DNA of 64,000 nucleotides from contig CALARR010000103.1 in assembly GCA_937889015.1 (NCBI GenBank), positions 7,639 through 71,638 on the forward strand, written 5' to 3'. Below are positions 51,585 through 61,330 of this stretch, piece after piece. The notes below the pieces were generated by a model, which saw only the letters and a program-made list of their open reading frames with translations, had not been told where the DNA came from and searched no databases. The first letter of the stretch is position 1. Every line of letters begins with the position of its first letter. Origin of the DNA: an uncultured Planctomycetales bacterium (GTDB taxonomy: Bacteria; Planctomycetota; Planctomycetia; Pirellulales; Thermoguttaceae). Position numbers and translations under genes: made by a program.

Positions 51585-53060
51585 TCACTCTCCGCCCACG
51601 GCCGGCGGCGACGCCCCTTTCCACCCGGCCTGCATCTGCCGCGTCAGTTCCTCCACCAGCTTCTGCCGGGCCGGATCGTCCACGACATTCTCGTTCTCCA
51701 GCGGATCGGCCTGGTGGTCATAGAGTTCTCGGGCCGTCTCCGTGCCGTCCTTCTTGAGCCAGCGCGTGAAGCGGTATCGATCGGTCCGCATCGAATAGCC
51801 CATCACCTGGCGCTGCCGCGGGTACTGGCTGAAGACGGCCGTCTTCCACACGGCATCGGGCGTATCGAGCAATCGCGCAAAACTGGCGCCTTCCACGTGT
51901 TCCGGCACCGGCAGTCCGGCCAGCTCGCACAGCGTTGGATAGATGTCGACGAACTCGACCAGTCCCCGGCTGTGACGCCCCGGCGCCTTCTGGCCCGGCG
52001 CACTGCAGATCAGCGGCGCGTGCGTATCGTTCTCGAAATTGGTGTGTTTGCACCACGATCCGTGCTCGCCCAGTTTCCACCCGTGGTCGCCCCACAGGAT
52101 GATCACCGTGCGATCCCCAAGCCCCAGGCGGTCGAGTTCCGCAACCACGCGCCCGAGCTGCGCGTCCATGTAGCTCACGCACGCATAGTAGCCGTGCTTG
52201 AGGGTCTTCGCCTGTTCCATGCTGAGGGGGCCCACGCGTGGAATGTCCTGGTAGGCACGCATCTCACCCCACGTCGTCAGCGCCACGTCCGGCGCGTTCT
52301 TGGGCGGAAACGGATTCGGGGCCATGGGAATCTCTTCCCGCCGGTACAAGTCCCAATACTTCTTGGGCGCGATGAACGGAAGATGGGGCTTAAGGAAACC
52401 GACCGCCAGAAAGAACGGTTTGTCTTTCGCCTCGCGCAACATCTCCACGGCCGCATCGGCGATCGCTCCGTCGCGATAGGCGTTGTCGGGCACGTCGGCA
52501 CACTCGTAGGCGGGTCCGGTCGTCGCATTGTATCGGGCGCTGGCCGTGGCGAACTCCTTGCCCTGGATGGCCGCGGCTTTCGCCTCGACCGTCTCCCGGT
52601 TCGCCTTCAACTGATACATGGGCCGTTCCACCTTGGCCGCCGGCTCGGACCACGAGCTCGGATCGTCCAGCCCTCCGTGGAAGATCTTGCCCACGCTGCG
52701 CGTGAAATAGCCATGGTTCTTGAAATGCTGCGGCAGCGTGACCACCTCCGGCAGGTTCTTGCGGAAGTGTGTCTCCAGGTCGTAGACCTTGGTCGTGTCG
52801 GGCCGGCAACCGGTCAGAAGGCTGGTGCGCGACGGCGAACAAACGGCCTGCTGGCAATAGGCCCGCTCCAATACGGTCCCGCGCTCGGCCAGCCGGTCAA
52901 TGTTGGGCGACTGGATCTGCTCGACCCCGTAACAACCCAGCTCGGTCCGCAGGTCGTCGACGGCAATGAACAGGACGTTGAGCTTGCCAGGGGCGGCGGC
53001 CTGCGCCCCCAGGGGCACCAAGACTACACCGACCAGAAGGGCCGCGATTCGGACGTTCAT
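51585..53060 (-). CDS. Secreted sulfatase, type I (iduronate-2-sulfatase-like)
   Basis: This 491-residue sulfatase has a signal peptide (about 1-23, LLVGVVLVPLGAQAAA). The active-site motif CSPSR (Cys74, AVCSPSRTSLLTG) is the formylglycine site of type I sulfatases; NVLFIAVDDLRTELGCYG supplies metal ligands and ILWGDHGWKLGEHG a later motif. Length and order resemble iduronate-2-sulfatase-like enzymes of planctomycetes, which act on sulfated polysaccharides. GGGAGGTAGT precedes the ATG at 53060. Genes next to it are not polysaccharide-related, so the substrate is unknown. The FGE-like protein at 35698 is not adjacent and is not necessarily its activator. Confidence 0.92.
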   Translation of the reverse strand: MNVRIAALLVGVVLVPLGAQAAAPGKLNVLFIAVDDLRTELGCYGVEQIQSPNIDRLAERGTVLERAYCQQAVCSPSRTSLLTGCRPDTTKVYDLETHFRKNLPEVVTLPQHFKNHGYFTRSVGKIFHGGLDDPSSWSEPAAKVERPMYQLKANRETVEAKAAAIQGKEFATASARYNATTGPAYECADVPDNAYRDGAIADAAVEMLREAKDKPFFLAVGFLKPHLPFIAPKKYWDLYRREEIPMAPNPFPPKNAPDVALTTWGEMRAYQDIPRVGPLSMEQAKTLKHGYYACVSYMDAQLGRVVAELDRLGLGDRTVIILWGDHGWKLGEHGSWCKHTNFENDTHAPLICSAPGQKAPGRHSRGLVEFVDIYPTLCELAGLPVPEHVEGASFARLLDTPDAVWKTAVFSQYPRQRQVMGYSMRTDRYRFTRWLKKDGTETARELYDHQADPLENENVVDDPARQKLVEELTRQMQAGWKGASPPAVGGE

Positions 53061-53283
53061 ACTACCTCCCGGTCTGTTCGATTGGAGATGCGAAGGGGCC
53101 GGCAATGCCTGACGGTCCCTGCCTCCCTCGATTATCCATCAAGCATGCGTCGTCTGCCATCCGCCACCCCCCTTCGGAGCGCGGCCAAGTTAACACAGGG
53201 AAACGACTCGCACGGCTGGCCACGAGCACGCCAACCCGGATCTTTCACGGCACAGAGGGGCAAAGGGGCCGTGGTTCGCCGCG

Positions 53284-53994
53284 CTAGAGAGACCGTGCCA
53301 CGACCTGACGCAAGAAGTCGTTGACCTGTTCCGCGTGCGTGGTGTTGATCAGATGGCCACCCTGCGGCACATACACATGCGCCGCCACGTTGGCCACGGG
53401 GATCAACCGGTCGTGCGTGCCGTGGATGTGGAACAGGGGAATCTCTGGCAGCGGCTCGGGCCGCCAGCCGTGGATCGCCTGGCAAGCCCAACGCAGAAAC
53501 CAAGGGTCTGCGTCCCGGTACATGGCCAGGGTCAGGCGGAGAGTCTCCTCGTCGCACACATTCAGATACCCGGCAAACCAAGGTGCCAGACGCTTGGAAA
53601 AGGCGAAGCAAGCGGTCGGCGTCCACCGCGCCAGCCCTGCGGCTCGATACAAACTGCCTCGAATCGCGCGCGGATCCCGGCAACTGGCGATCAGGACCAG
53701 AACCTTGGGACGCAGTCGCGCGGCCATCTCGTAGGCCAGCATTCCCCCCAGCGAAACGCCGCCCAGGATCATGGGGCCGTCGGGCCGGATCGTGTCGGCC
53801 AAGCGCCCCGCGTACTGGCCCAAGCTCTCGCCGGACCGGGGCTCGATCCAGGCGGGAACCTCAAGCTGCGCAAAGGCCGCGCGCTGCGCCTCGAACGCGC
53901 GCGCGTCGGCGCCCATGCCGGGCAACAGCACGATCCGCGGCCCGGCCGTCGGACAGGAGGTTTCCGCTTCAGGGCCCGTGGCAGTGCGTCCCAT
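53284..53994 (-). CDS. Alpha/beta-hydrolase fold protein
   Basis: This 236-residue soluble enzyme has the alpha/beta-hydrolase fold: RIVLLPGMGADARAF near the oxyanion region, nucleophile elbow LGGVSLGGMLA (GVSLGG, Ser about 79), the Asp in HIHGTHDRLIPVAN and the His in VPQGGHLINTTHA. The chain ends soon after. The ATG at 53994 is preferred (AGAGGCCAC upstream) over a very long upstream extension that overlaps the repeat at 54061. Substrate unknown. It is not obviously linked to the neighbouring sulfatase or glycosyltransferase genes. Confidence 0.8.
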   Translation of the reverse strand: MGRTATGPEAETSCPTAGPRIVLLPGMGADARAFEAQRAAFAQLEVPAWIEPRSGESLGQYAGRLADTIRPDGPMILGGVSLGGMLAYEMAARLRPKVLVLIASCRDPRAIRGSLYRAAGLARWTPTACFAFSKRLAPWFAGYLNVCDEETLRLTLAMYRDADPWFLRWACQAIHGWRPEPLPEIPLFHIHGTHDRLIPVANVAAHVYVPQGGHLINTTHAEQVNDFLRQVVARSL

Positions 53995-54060
53995 GTGGCC
54001 TCTATCCCGGAAAGGCGTCTTTGGGCCCGTGAAAGAACAACGTGTTCCATTTGTCCGCGT

Positions 54061-54083
54061 GTCATTCGGAGCGAAGAATCTCG
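54061..54083. repeat. Diverged copy of the TCATCCTGAGCGCAGCGAAGGATCTC unit
   Basis: GTCATTCGGAGCGAAGAATCTCG resembles the unit at 46048 with several changes. It lies between the alpha/beta-hydrolase and glycosyltransferase genes. Confidence 0.5.
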
Positions 54084-54161
54084 GGCCGTTTTCGGTTCGA
54101 GATCTTCCCCTGCGCTCACGATGCCCCGCTGTGGACTCTCCGCAACAGCCGCGGCAACGGC

Positions 54162-55385
54162 TCAAATCAGGGCCTGCGTCGGCAGCGTCGGGTGCGGCTC
54201 GGCGGGCATGTCGAGGACCGCCATCCGCTCGGCCGAGCCGGCGCGGCGCCGGCCCGCCACCTCGCCATACACATTCAGCACCTCGTCCACGTTCCGCGAG
54301 AAAGGATGCTGCAAGGCCAATCGCCGCGCGGCCTGGCCCATCGCCTCGCGCAGGTCGCGATCGCGAAGCGACTCCACGCACTGCACGATTCCCTCCACGT
54401 CGGCCGGATCCTCCAAGGCCCAGCCTTCACTGCCCGGCGTCATCAACTCCGACGCGCCGTTGAACTGGGTCGTGATCACCGGCAAGCCGCAAGCCAGAGC
54501 TTCCAGGGCCACCAGGCTGCACGGATCGTACCAGGTAGGATGCACGAAGACGTCGGCCGCCGAGTACCAAGGCACCGTGTCCTCCACCGTGCCGGCGAAG
54601 CGCACCACGTCCGCCACTCCCGCCTCGCGCGCCCAACGCAAATAGGAACCCAAGCGTTTGCCGCCCACGATCACCAGCCGGAAGTCCGCGCCGCGGACCA
54701 TCAGTCGACGCGCGGCACGCAGCACCGCCGGCACCCCCTTCAGACGCAAGTTGTGCGCCACCATCAGCAACACCAGCGTCTGGTCCTCCACCCCCAACCG
54801 GGCGCGCATCGACCGGCGATACACGTCGCGATGCTCGGGCGAGAAGCGATCCGGATCCACGCCGTTGTACACCAGGCGAACCTGGCTGCCGGGCACGCCA
54901 TGGTAGTGTGCAAAATCGGCCACCACCGAGTGCGACAAAGCCAGGATCAAGCGACCATCGTTCACGTACTGCCGGGCGTTGAGCACGTCAAACTGGCGGT
55001 AACGCGGCAGCCAGTCTTGCAGCCAGGTCTTGAAAGGGCGCATCCAGGCCGGATGCAGGTACAGGCTCCGTTCCGTGGCCGAACGCCGCGAGCCGCCGTG
55101 CGGGTGAAACACGTCGCAGTACCAACCTGCGCCCATGTCATGGATCACGTCCAGGTCCAGGGTCCGCAGGCAGGCCTCGGCCATGGTCGGGAAGGCAAAC
55201 CGCGAATGGCCGTAGGGGATCACGTGCCGCACCAAGGGCAATCGCCGCACGCTGGGACAAAATCGCTGCGAAACCACATGCACCGTGTGGCCCCGGCGGA
55301 GTAATTGCACCGCGAACTGGAAACACCATTGTTCCAGCCCACCCCGCCGCGTATCGAATTGCTCGATGACCAGGCCGACTCTCAA
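54162..55385 (-). CDS. Family 4-type glycosyltransferase
   Basis: This 407-residue GT-B enzyme has the N-terminal domain start LVIEQFDTRRGGLEQWCFQF, and the C-terminal donor-binding region with VRLVYNGVDPDRFSPEH, LVLLMVAHNLRLKGV, LVIVGGKRLGSYLRWA and the EX7E-like stretch TWYDPCSLVALEALACGLPV. It probably transfers a sugar in lipopolysaccharide or envelope glycan assembly. The start is a TTG with GAGG 10 bases upstream (MRVGLVIEQ fits the family start). It is the last gene of the hldE-GT9-GT4 series, 103 bases after the GT9 gene. Confidence 0.85.
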   Translation of the reverse strand: MRVGLVIEQFDTRRGGLEQWCFQFAVQLLRRGHTVHVVSQRFCPSVRRLPLVRHVIPYGHSRFAFPTMAEACLRTLDLDVIHDMGAGWYCDVFHPHGGSRRSATERSLYLHPAWMRPFKTWLQDWLPRYRQFDVLNARQYVNDGRLILALSHSVVADFAHYHGVPGSQVRLVYNGVDPDRFSPEHRDVYRRSMRARLGVEDQTLVLLMVAHNLRLKGVPAVLRAARRLMVRGADFRLVIVGGKRLGSYLRWAREAGVADVVRFAGTVEDTVPWYSAADVFVHPTWYDPCSLVALEALACGLPVITTQFNGASELMTPGSEGWALEDPADVEGIVQCVESLRDRDLREAMGQAARRLALQHPFSRNVDEVLNVYGEVAGRRRAGSAERMAVLDMPAEPHPTLPTQALI

Positions 55386-55488
55386 GAGACCAGACCTCTA
55401 TCCCTTCCGGCGGCCCATTTCGACCGCCGCTGTGGTTTCCCAATGAATTCCACTCTCCAACACCAAACGCCGCACCCCGTCCAACTCC

Positions 55489-56550
55489 TCAGGCAGCGAC
55501 CAACGGCGTCTGCCTGCCGTGCAATACGCTCCGCACCGCGTCCAAGACCCGCTCCGCGCCGAGCTCGCGCATGCAACGATGGTGCCCCAGGGGACAAACC
55601 CGTCGGGCACAGGGCATGCACTCCAGGTTCATGTGCACATCCACGCTCTCCACGGTCGGATTGGCGATCCACACCGGCGATGTAGGCCCGAACAGCGTCA
55701 CCACCGGTTTCCCCAAGGCCGCAGCGATGTGTCGCGGCCCGCTGTCGGTGCTAACCAACAACCGGCAACGCTGCAGGCAGGCCTTGGTCAAACCCAGGCC
55801 GACCGGCTGCTCGGCCAGCGATACAACCTGCCGCCGATCCGCCAACCGGACCACCTCGCGCGCCGCAGACTGCTCGCCTGGACCGCAGAGCACCAGAACC
55901 TGGTGATCCAACTCGTCCGCGATCCGCCGCGCCAAGGCCGCACAGTGCTCGCTCGGCCAGTGCTTGGCCGCCCCGTGCGCACCGCCGGTGTTCAAGGCGA
56001 TCACGTGGGCTCCATGCGCCAGCCCCAACTCTTGCCAGACGGCCGCGCCACGCTGTTCTTCAGCCGGAGTGACGGCCAGTTCCAAACGCCGCGACTCGGA
56101 CGCACACCCGGCCGCCTCGGCCAGGGCCAAATAGCTGTCGACCATCGGCGCCGCCGCCACACGCCGTCCCTGCCAGACCGGATACAGGCGATCGGTCAGC
56201 AGCAGGCCGCGACCATAACGCACGTACCCCAATCGGCGGCGCGCGCCCCCCAGCCAGGCCAGGACTGCGGTCTGCAATGAGTTCGGCAACAGCACCGCCA
56301 GGTCGATCTGTGCTTGGCGCATCCGCTGCACCAAAGGCCATCGCCGCACGGCCCGATCCTGCCCCTTCGGATCGAACGGCCACAGTTCGTCCAGCCAATC
56401 GGTCCCCGCCAGCAGCTCGGTCAAATACGGGCGCAAGATCCCCCGGATTCGGACCTCCGCCCCAAAGTGTCGGCGCAAGGCGCGCAACGCCGGCGTGGCC
56501 ATCACCACGTCGCCGACCCAATTGGGCAGAAATACGGCAATCTCGGTCAC
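55489..56550 (-). CDS. Family 9 glycosyltransferase (heptosyltransferase-like)
   Basis: This 353-residue enzyme resembles LPS heptosyltransferases (WaaF/WaaC type). It starts IAVFLPNWVGDVVMATPALR and carries IALNTGGAHGAAKHWPSEH, VLVLCGPGEQ and LLVSTDSGPRHIAAALGKPV, with a Cys-rich segment near the end (CMPCARRVCPLGHHRCM). The start is a GTG overlapping the upstream hldE stop as GTGA, so the two are translationally coupled. With hldE this suggests heptose is put into an LPS-like glycolipid. The acceptor is unknown. Confidence 0.88.
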   Translation of the reverse strand: MTEIAVFLPNWVGDVVMATPALRALRRHFGAEVRIRGILRPYLTELLAGTDWLDELWPFDPKGQDRAVRRWPLVQRMRQAQIDLAVLLPNSLQTAVLAWLGGARRRLGYVRYGRGLLLTDRLYPVWQGRRVAAAPMVDSYLALAEAAGCASESRRLELAVTPAEEQRGAAVWQELGLAHGAHVIALNTGGAHGAAKHWPSEHCAALARRIADELDHQVLVLCGPGEQSAAREVVRLADRRQVVSLAEQPVGLGLTKACLQRCRLLVSTDSGPRHIAAALGKPVVTLFGPTSPVWIANPTVESVDVHMNLECMPCARRVCPLGHHRCMRELGAERVLDAVRSVLHGRQTPLVAA

Positions 56551-58025
56551 TGCTCGCTGCTCCGAATCCGCTCGATCAATCGCGTCGTGGAATAGTGGGG
56601 CGCCTTGGGCACCGCCACCACGTGTCCCCCGTGACGCTCCAGGATCTCGTGTCCCACGATCTGTTGCGCCGTGTATTCGGCCGACTTGACGAGCACGTCA
56701 GGCAGGATCTTCTCCACCAGCCCGGCCACGCTCGGTTCGTCAAAAATCACCACGTAGTCCACGCATCCCAATGCGGCCAGCATGTCGGCCCGGCCCTGCT
56801 GATCCACAATCGGACGCCCCACCCCCTTCAACGCGCGCACACTGATATCGCTGTTCAGGCCGACCACCAGGCAGTCCCCCTGCCGCCGCGCCGCCTGCAG
56901 CGAAGAGACGTGTCCCGGGTGCAGCAGATCGAAACAGCCGTTGGTCATCACGATCCGCTGGCCTGCCTGCCGGAGTCGCGCCAATTGCACCAGCAACTCC
57001 TCCAGGGGCACGATCTTTCGCTGCGCGTCGTGAGGCCCCGGCGCCAGCTCCTGCAACAGATCCCGGCGACTCAAAGGCACCACGCCCAGGCGTTCGACCT
57101 CCAGTCCCCCGGCCAGGTTGGCCACCTGGCTGGCCGTGGCATAGTCGGCCCCCGCGGCAAAGCAGTAGGCCAAAGTCGCCAGAACCATGTCGCCCGCGCC
57201 GGTCACGTCGCACACCGGACGCGGCCGCGCTGGAAAGATCTGCCGATGACCTTCCTGATCGGCCCAGGCGATCCCGTCGCGATCCATCGTCACGGCCGCC
57301 GCCTGCACGCCATAGTCCAGCAACCGGCAGGCCGCTTCCAGACCGTCCTGCGGCTTGACAATCCTCATTCCCGCGGCTTCGCCGGCCTCAAGGCGATTGG
57401 GAGTAATGCACCGGCAACCAACATAGCGATGATAGTCGGCCCCGCGCACCGGATCGGCAATCACCGGCACGCGCCGAGCCGCGGCCGCCTCGACCACGCG
57501 CGGAATCAGATCGCCCGCGCAAACCCCCTTGTTGTAGTCGCTGACCACAATCAAATCGACCTCGTACAGACGGCTGACAAGGCCTTCTACGAGCTGCGCA
57601 GCCAACGTCGCGTCCAGCGGCCGCTGATCCTCGCTGTCGATCCGCAACATCTGTTGCGGATAACGCTGATGGCTGGCGCCCAACAAACGCTGCTTGCGCG
57701 TCGTGATGCGTTGGCCGTCGTGCAGCAGACAGCCCTGATCCACTTGGACCTCGTCCAGAAGGCGACGCACCGTCGCCCCCTCCGCATCCGGACCGGTCAC
57801 CGAAGCCAGAACGGGCCGGCACTCCAACGTCGCCAGCATGGCCGCCACATTGCCCGCCCCGCCCAACCGGTGCTCCTCCTTGGTCACGCGGAGCACGGGG
57901 ATAGGGGCCTCGGGACTGATGCGTTCCACCTGGCCCCAAAGATAGCTGTCAAGCATCACATCGCCGACGACGGCGACGCGAGGCCAAATCGGCTGTTCCA
58001 ACAGAGCCACCAGGTGGTTGGACAT
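56547..58025 (-). CDS. hldE: Bifunctional heptose kinase / ADP-heptose synthase
   Basis: This 492-residue protein combines a ribokinase-family kinase (about 1-330; AVVGDVMLDSYLWGQVERIS, GGAGNVAAMLA, PVCDVTGAGDMVLATLAYC) with a cytidylyltransferase-like domain (about 350-492; MTNGCFDLLHPGHVSSLQAA with the HxGH motif, VGLNSDISVRALKG). It phosphorylates and activates D-glycero-manno-heptose 7-phosphate. The ATG at 58025 follows GGGGGACAGGG. It overlaps the GT9 gene by 4 bases. It is the first gene of the glycan operon. Confidence 0.92.
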   Translation of the reverse strand: MSNHLVALLEQPIWPRVAVVGDVMLDSYLWGQVERISPEAPIPVLRVTKEEHRLGGAGNVAAMLATLECRPVLASVTGPDAEGATVRRLLDEVQVDQGCLLHDGQRITTRKQRLLGASHQRYPQQMLRIDSEDQRPLDATLAAQLVEGLVSRLYEVDLIVVSDYNKGVCAGDLIPRVVEAAAARRVPVIADPVRGADYHRYVGCRCITPNRLEAGEAAGMRIVKPQDGLEAACRLLDYGVQAAAVTMDRDGIAWADQEGHRQIFPARPRPVCDVTGAGDMVLATLAYCFAAGADYATASQVANLAGGLEVERLGVVPLSRRDLLQELAPGPHDAQRKIVPLEELLVQLARLRQAGQRIVMTNGCFDLLHPGHVSSLQAARRQGDCLVVGLNSDISVRALKGVGRPIVDQQGRADMLAALGCVDYVVIFDEPSVAGLVEKILPDVLVKSAEYTAQQIVGHEILERHGGHVVAVPKAPHYSTTRLIERIRSSEQ

Positions 58026-58226
58026 CCCTGTCCCCCAGTCAGAATCTTCGTTGCGCGCAAATCCTTTGCGGTCGCCTGTGGGCCGGCAGGTTGGGCCCAC
58101 CAACGCCTCGATCTGGCTCCTCCGTTACCCAGAGCCGCCGGAATGTAGCAGAATGGCGTCGGGGACGTCTAGGCCGAAATGGCGATGCGTGAATCCGCGG
58201 CGACCTGGCAGCCTGGGCAATCCCGC

Positions 58227-59501
58227 TCAAGCCCCGTAGTCGTGCCCCCGCCTTGCTGCCAGCCAGACCAGGGCCACGGCGAACAGCATCAGCCCCCCTC
58301 CCAGCCAGAACGGTGCCGCCGGATCGATCTGCAACAGGGCCAGCCCCGCTGCCATCCCGCCGATGCGGCCCAACGCCCCCAGCCCCTCGGCAACACCCAG
58401 CACCCCCCCCTGCTTCTCGGGGTCGCTGCGGCGCGATATCAAGGCCTGGACCGAGGGACTCAAGAAGCAGATCCCCGTCACTTCCACGGCCACCGCCAGC
58501 ATCAAGGTCCGCAGCCCGCCATGCACCGGGTGTGCGGCCCATGCCAGCAACCCGTAGCCGACAATCGCCAACAGCCCACCGACCAGCGCCAACACGGTCT
58601 CGTTCAAACGCCGGGCCATACGCCGATAGACCAGGCCTTGCATCAGGCTCTGCACCAGTCCGATGTACGCGAACACCAAGAAAATCTGCTGCGCGCCGGA
58701 GATATCCAAGCCCTCTCCTCGTCCGGCCGCCAGCAGCGAGCGAATGGTCAGGGCAATGGTCGATTCCAGGCTCGCCAGGGCAAACACGCCCAGAAAGGCG
58801 ATCGTCAGCAGCCACCCCATGCTCGGAATCTGCAACGCCTCGCGCAGGGCCGCCCAGTCAAATCGCCGATGGTCGGCCGAAGCCGCCGCCGGATGCAACG
58901 ACTCGCGCAGCCGGAATACCGCCAGAATCAACGCCGCAAGCGACAAACCCGCGGCGATCAATCCGGGCCAGGCCTCCGCTTGAGAACCGCCTCCAATGCT
59001 CAGCGCCAAGGCCCCGATCAGTGGCCCAAACGTGAATCCCAACCCAAAGGCCGCGCCGATCAGGGCCATGCCCCGCGCCCGGCCCTCCGCCGGCGTCACA
59101 TCCGCGATGTAGGCCTGCGCTGTGGGAATCGTCGCCCCGCAGACGCCCGCCCCCACGCGCGAGACGAACAGCCATACCAGGCTCCGGCTGCTCATCGCCA
59201 GCCCCAACAAGGCATAGAAACAAACCGACCCGGCCAGCCCGATCAACAGGATCGGCCGACGGCCCCAGCGATCCGACAACCGGCCCCAGATCGGCGAAAA
59301 GAACAGTTGCATGACCGAAAACGAGGTCATGATCGCCACCAGGGCCAAGGTCACCTGGTGGTCGCTCAACTGGTAGTCCAAGGCGATCTGCTTGGCGTAG
59401 ACGGGGACCAACGGCAACACGATCCCGAAACCGAGCAAATCGATGAACACGGTCAAGAAGATGACCAGCAGGGCCCCTTTGTCGGATCTCGGAGAAGTCA
59501 T
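58227..59501 (-). CDS. Major facilitator superfamily transporter (TetA-like)
   Basis: This 424-residue membrane transporter has 12 predicted helices with the MFS motifs IWGRLSDRWGRRPILLIGL (motif A, loop 2-3) and GATIPTAQAYIADVTPAEGR. The start FLTVFIDLLGFGIVLPLVPV is TetA/multidrug-type, and a soluble loop lies in the middle (about 190-215). Substrate cannot be inferred. The ATG at 59501 is chosen by family length; the upstream in-frame extension is not membrane-like. It is isolated: the neighbouring glycan operon starts 200 bases downstream. Confidence 0.85.
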   Translation of the reverse strand: MTSPRSDKGALLVIFLTVFIDLLGFGIVLPLVPVYAKQIALDYQLSDHQVTLALVAIMTSFSVMQLFFSPIWGRLSDRWGRRPILLIGLAGSVCFYALLGLAMSSRSLVWLFVSRVGAGVCGATIPTAQAYIADVTPAEGRARGMALIGAAFGLGFTFGPLIGALALSIGGGSQAEAWPGLIAAGLSLAALILAVFRLRESLHPAAASADHRRFDWAALREALQIPSMGWLLTIAFLGVFALASLESTIALTIRSLLAAGRGEGLDISGAQQIFLVFAYIGLVQSLMQGLVYRRMARRLNETVLALVGGLLAIVGYGLLAWAAHPVHGGLRTLMLAVAVEVTGICFLSPSVQALISRRSDPEKQGGVLGVAEGLGALGRIGGMAAGLALLQIDPAAPFWLGGGLMLFAVALVWLAARRGHDYGA

Positions 59502-59728
59502 GTCGGAGCGGTCGTTCGGAGTCGGAGAGCCGCGGCATGCAGCCGGAAAGCCGGGCACAAGGCGGTTCGCCCTGGCGATCGTCAGCCGCCTCCGGCCGCC
59601 CTCGCGCCCCGCACATTATTGGCATCCCTACCCTGCGGGACAAGCCTCGCTAGCCTTGCGCCCTCCAAACCTCTAAGATGAAAGCAGACTCGGCCCTCTC
59701 CTGCATCTCCCAGGCAAGGAGACGCGAC

Positions 59729-60034
59729 ATGAGCGATGTCGATCCCACACTCCGCCCCGTGAGCCTCTCCCTGGTCGGCCCCGGGCAATTGCAGATCGCC
59801 TGGAGCGATGGACAGCACCGCCAGTGTGATATCGCGGAGCTGCGCCGCCGCTGCCCCTGCGCCACTTGTCTCATGCAAGCGCCTCCGGAAACGCCGGCCG
59901 AGCAGACGCCGGCCTTGGGGATCGTGCAGATGAGCCCGGTGGGCAACTACGGCTACAAGATCGTCTTCTCCGACGGCCACGACACGGGTATCTTCCCTCT
60001 GGAACTCCTCCGCGACTTGGGGAAACCGGCATGA
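59729..60034 (+). CDS. DUF971 (GBBH-like N-terminal domain) protein
   Basis: This 101-residue soluble protein is of the DUF971/gamma-butyrobetaine-hydroxylase-like type: LQIAWSDGQHRQCDIAELRRR, CPCATCLMQ, then VQMSPVGNYGYKIVFSDGHD followed by GIFPLELLRDLG. DUF971 proteins are small and often accompany iron-sulfur or cofactor genes; the CPCATC Cys residues here could bind metal. GGAG precedes the ATG at 59729. Its stop overlaps the start of the UroD-family gene (ATGA), so they are coupled. Confidence 0.82.
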   Translation: MSDVDPTLRPVSLSLVGPGQLQIAWSDGQHRQCDIAELRRRCPCATCLMQAPPETPAEQTPALGIVQMSPVGNYGYKIVFSDGHDTGIFPLELLRDLGKPA

Positions 60035-61227
60035 ACGGTAAACAGCGCGTCGCGGCCGCCATGCGTCATCAGCCGGTCGACCGCGTGCCGGTCATGTGCC
60101 AGTTGGCGATCGGCCATTACCTGCTGCACACCGACGTCACACCGGTCGAGATGTGGTTCACCAGCGAAGGTTTCGCACGCGCCGCGATCGAATTGGCCCA
60201 CCGCTACCGCTTCGACGGCATCCTGATCAACCTTCCCGGCCGGGATCCGGATTGGATGCGGCACGTGGAACGGATCGATACGGCCGCCGACGGCAGTCAA
60301 ACCGTCTTCTTCCGCAACAGCGATCGAGCACGCTGCCCGGCCGACGACAATGTGCAGCACCTGCGCGCCGGCGCGCCGCCGCGCCCCACCATCGACCAGG
60401 TGGACCCGGCTCAACTCTTCTACGACGATCCGCACGTCCTGGGCGGACTGAAGTACCCCTTCTACTTTGGCCTGCAACCCTACACGCCCGACCGCAGCCG
60501 CTACTGGCCCGACTCCATGTTCCGCACCATCGACCTGGTCCTCGCACAGGTCGGCCAGGAACTCTCCGTGCATGGCGAGATCTTCTCTCCCTTCACGCAA
60601 TTGATGGAGTTGTTCGGCTACGAACAGGCCTTGATGTACTTACTGGACGAACCCCAGCGCTGCGCGGCGATCCTGCAGGCCTACACCGAGGGTGCGGCCA
60701 GCTTGGGCGTCGCGCAAGCCGGCCGCGGCGTGGATGCCGTGCTGATCTCGTCGGCCTTTGCCGGCGGCGGCTTCATCTCCCCCCGGCAATACCAGCGCTT
60801 CGTGCTGCCTTACGAAGCGGAGGTCGTTCGGCGCATCCACGCCGCCGGCGTGCCCGTCTACACGCACACCTGCGGCGACATCGGCGACCGGTTGGAACTC
60901 ATGGTGGCGACCGGCATCGACGGTATCGATACCCTTGACCCGCCCCCGCTGGGCAGCGTGGACCTGGCCGACGCCAAACGCCGCGTCGGCGATCGGGTGT
61001 TCTTCAAGGGCAACCTGGATGCGGTCAACACCCTGTTGAAGAAGGGTCGCGACGAAGTCCGCCGCGACGCCCTGGGGCGGCTGCAGGTCGGCAGCCCCGG
61101 CGGCGGCTACATCCTCAGCAGCGCCTGCTCGGTCGCCCCGCGCGTCCCTCCGGAAAACCTCGAAGTCCTCGCCGAGGCGGCCGAAGCATTCGCCGCGCGA
61201 GAGAACACGCCGACAACTCCTTCTTGA
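60031..61227 (+). CDS. Uroporphyrinogen decarboxylase-family protein (methyltransferase-like)
   Basis: This 398-residue protein is of the UroD superfamily: MNGKQRVAAAMRHQPVDRVP at the start, FDGILINLPGRDPDW, HGEIFSPFTQLMELFGYEQA, HTCGDIGDRLELMV with the His and Cys of UroD-type methyltransferases, and VFFKGNLDAVNTLLKKG. UroD-family methyltransferases (MtaA/MtbA and relatives) bind Zn through His-Cys motifs and move methyl groups to corrinoids, while true HemE is about 350 residues without such a motif. HTCGD is also seen in UroD-like uncharacterised proteins. It is coupled to the DUF971 gene. A link to the corrinoid operon at 46240-51176 is possible but unproven. Confidence 0.78.
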   Translation: MNGKQRVAAAMRHQPVDRVPVMCQLAIGHYLLHTDVTPVEMWFTSEGFARAAIELAHRYRFDGILINLPGRDPDWMRHVERIDTAADGSQTVFFRNSDRARCPADDNVQHLRAGAPPRPTIDQVDPAQLFYDDPHVLGGLKYPFYFGLQPYTPDRSRYWPDSMFRTIDLVLAQVGQELSVHGEIFSPFTQLMELFGYEQALMYLLDEPQRCAAILQAYTEGAASLGVAQAGRGVDAVLISSAFAGGGFISPRQYQRFVLPYEAEVVRRIHAAGVPVYTHTCGDIGDRLELMVATGIDGIDTLDPPPLGSVDLADAKRRVGDRVFFKGNLDAVNTLLKKGRDEVRRDALGRLQVGSPGGGYILSSACSVAPRVPPENLEVLAEAAEAFAARENTPTTPS

Positions 61228-61267
61228 TCTCTGCATTGTTAATGGCCCCGGCCAGCCAACGGAAGGC

Positions 61268-61330
61268 CGGAAAAACCGGGCTCCCGCGACGAACCTGCGG
61301 TCGGTGCCCGGCCCTCGGTTCATTCGCTGT
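61268..61330. repeat. Repeat R3, intergenic copy
   Basis: GAAAAACCGGGCTCCCGCGACGAACCTGCGGTCGGTGCCCGGCCCTCGG matches the DNA of the MerR linker at about 12170-12230 (CCGGCTTCCGCGAGCAACCTGCGGTCGGTGCCCGGCCCGCGG), with AACCTGCGGTCGGTGCCCGGCCC identical. The match is about 50 bases. Confidence 0.6.
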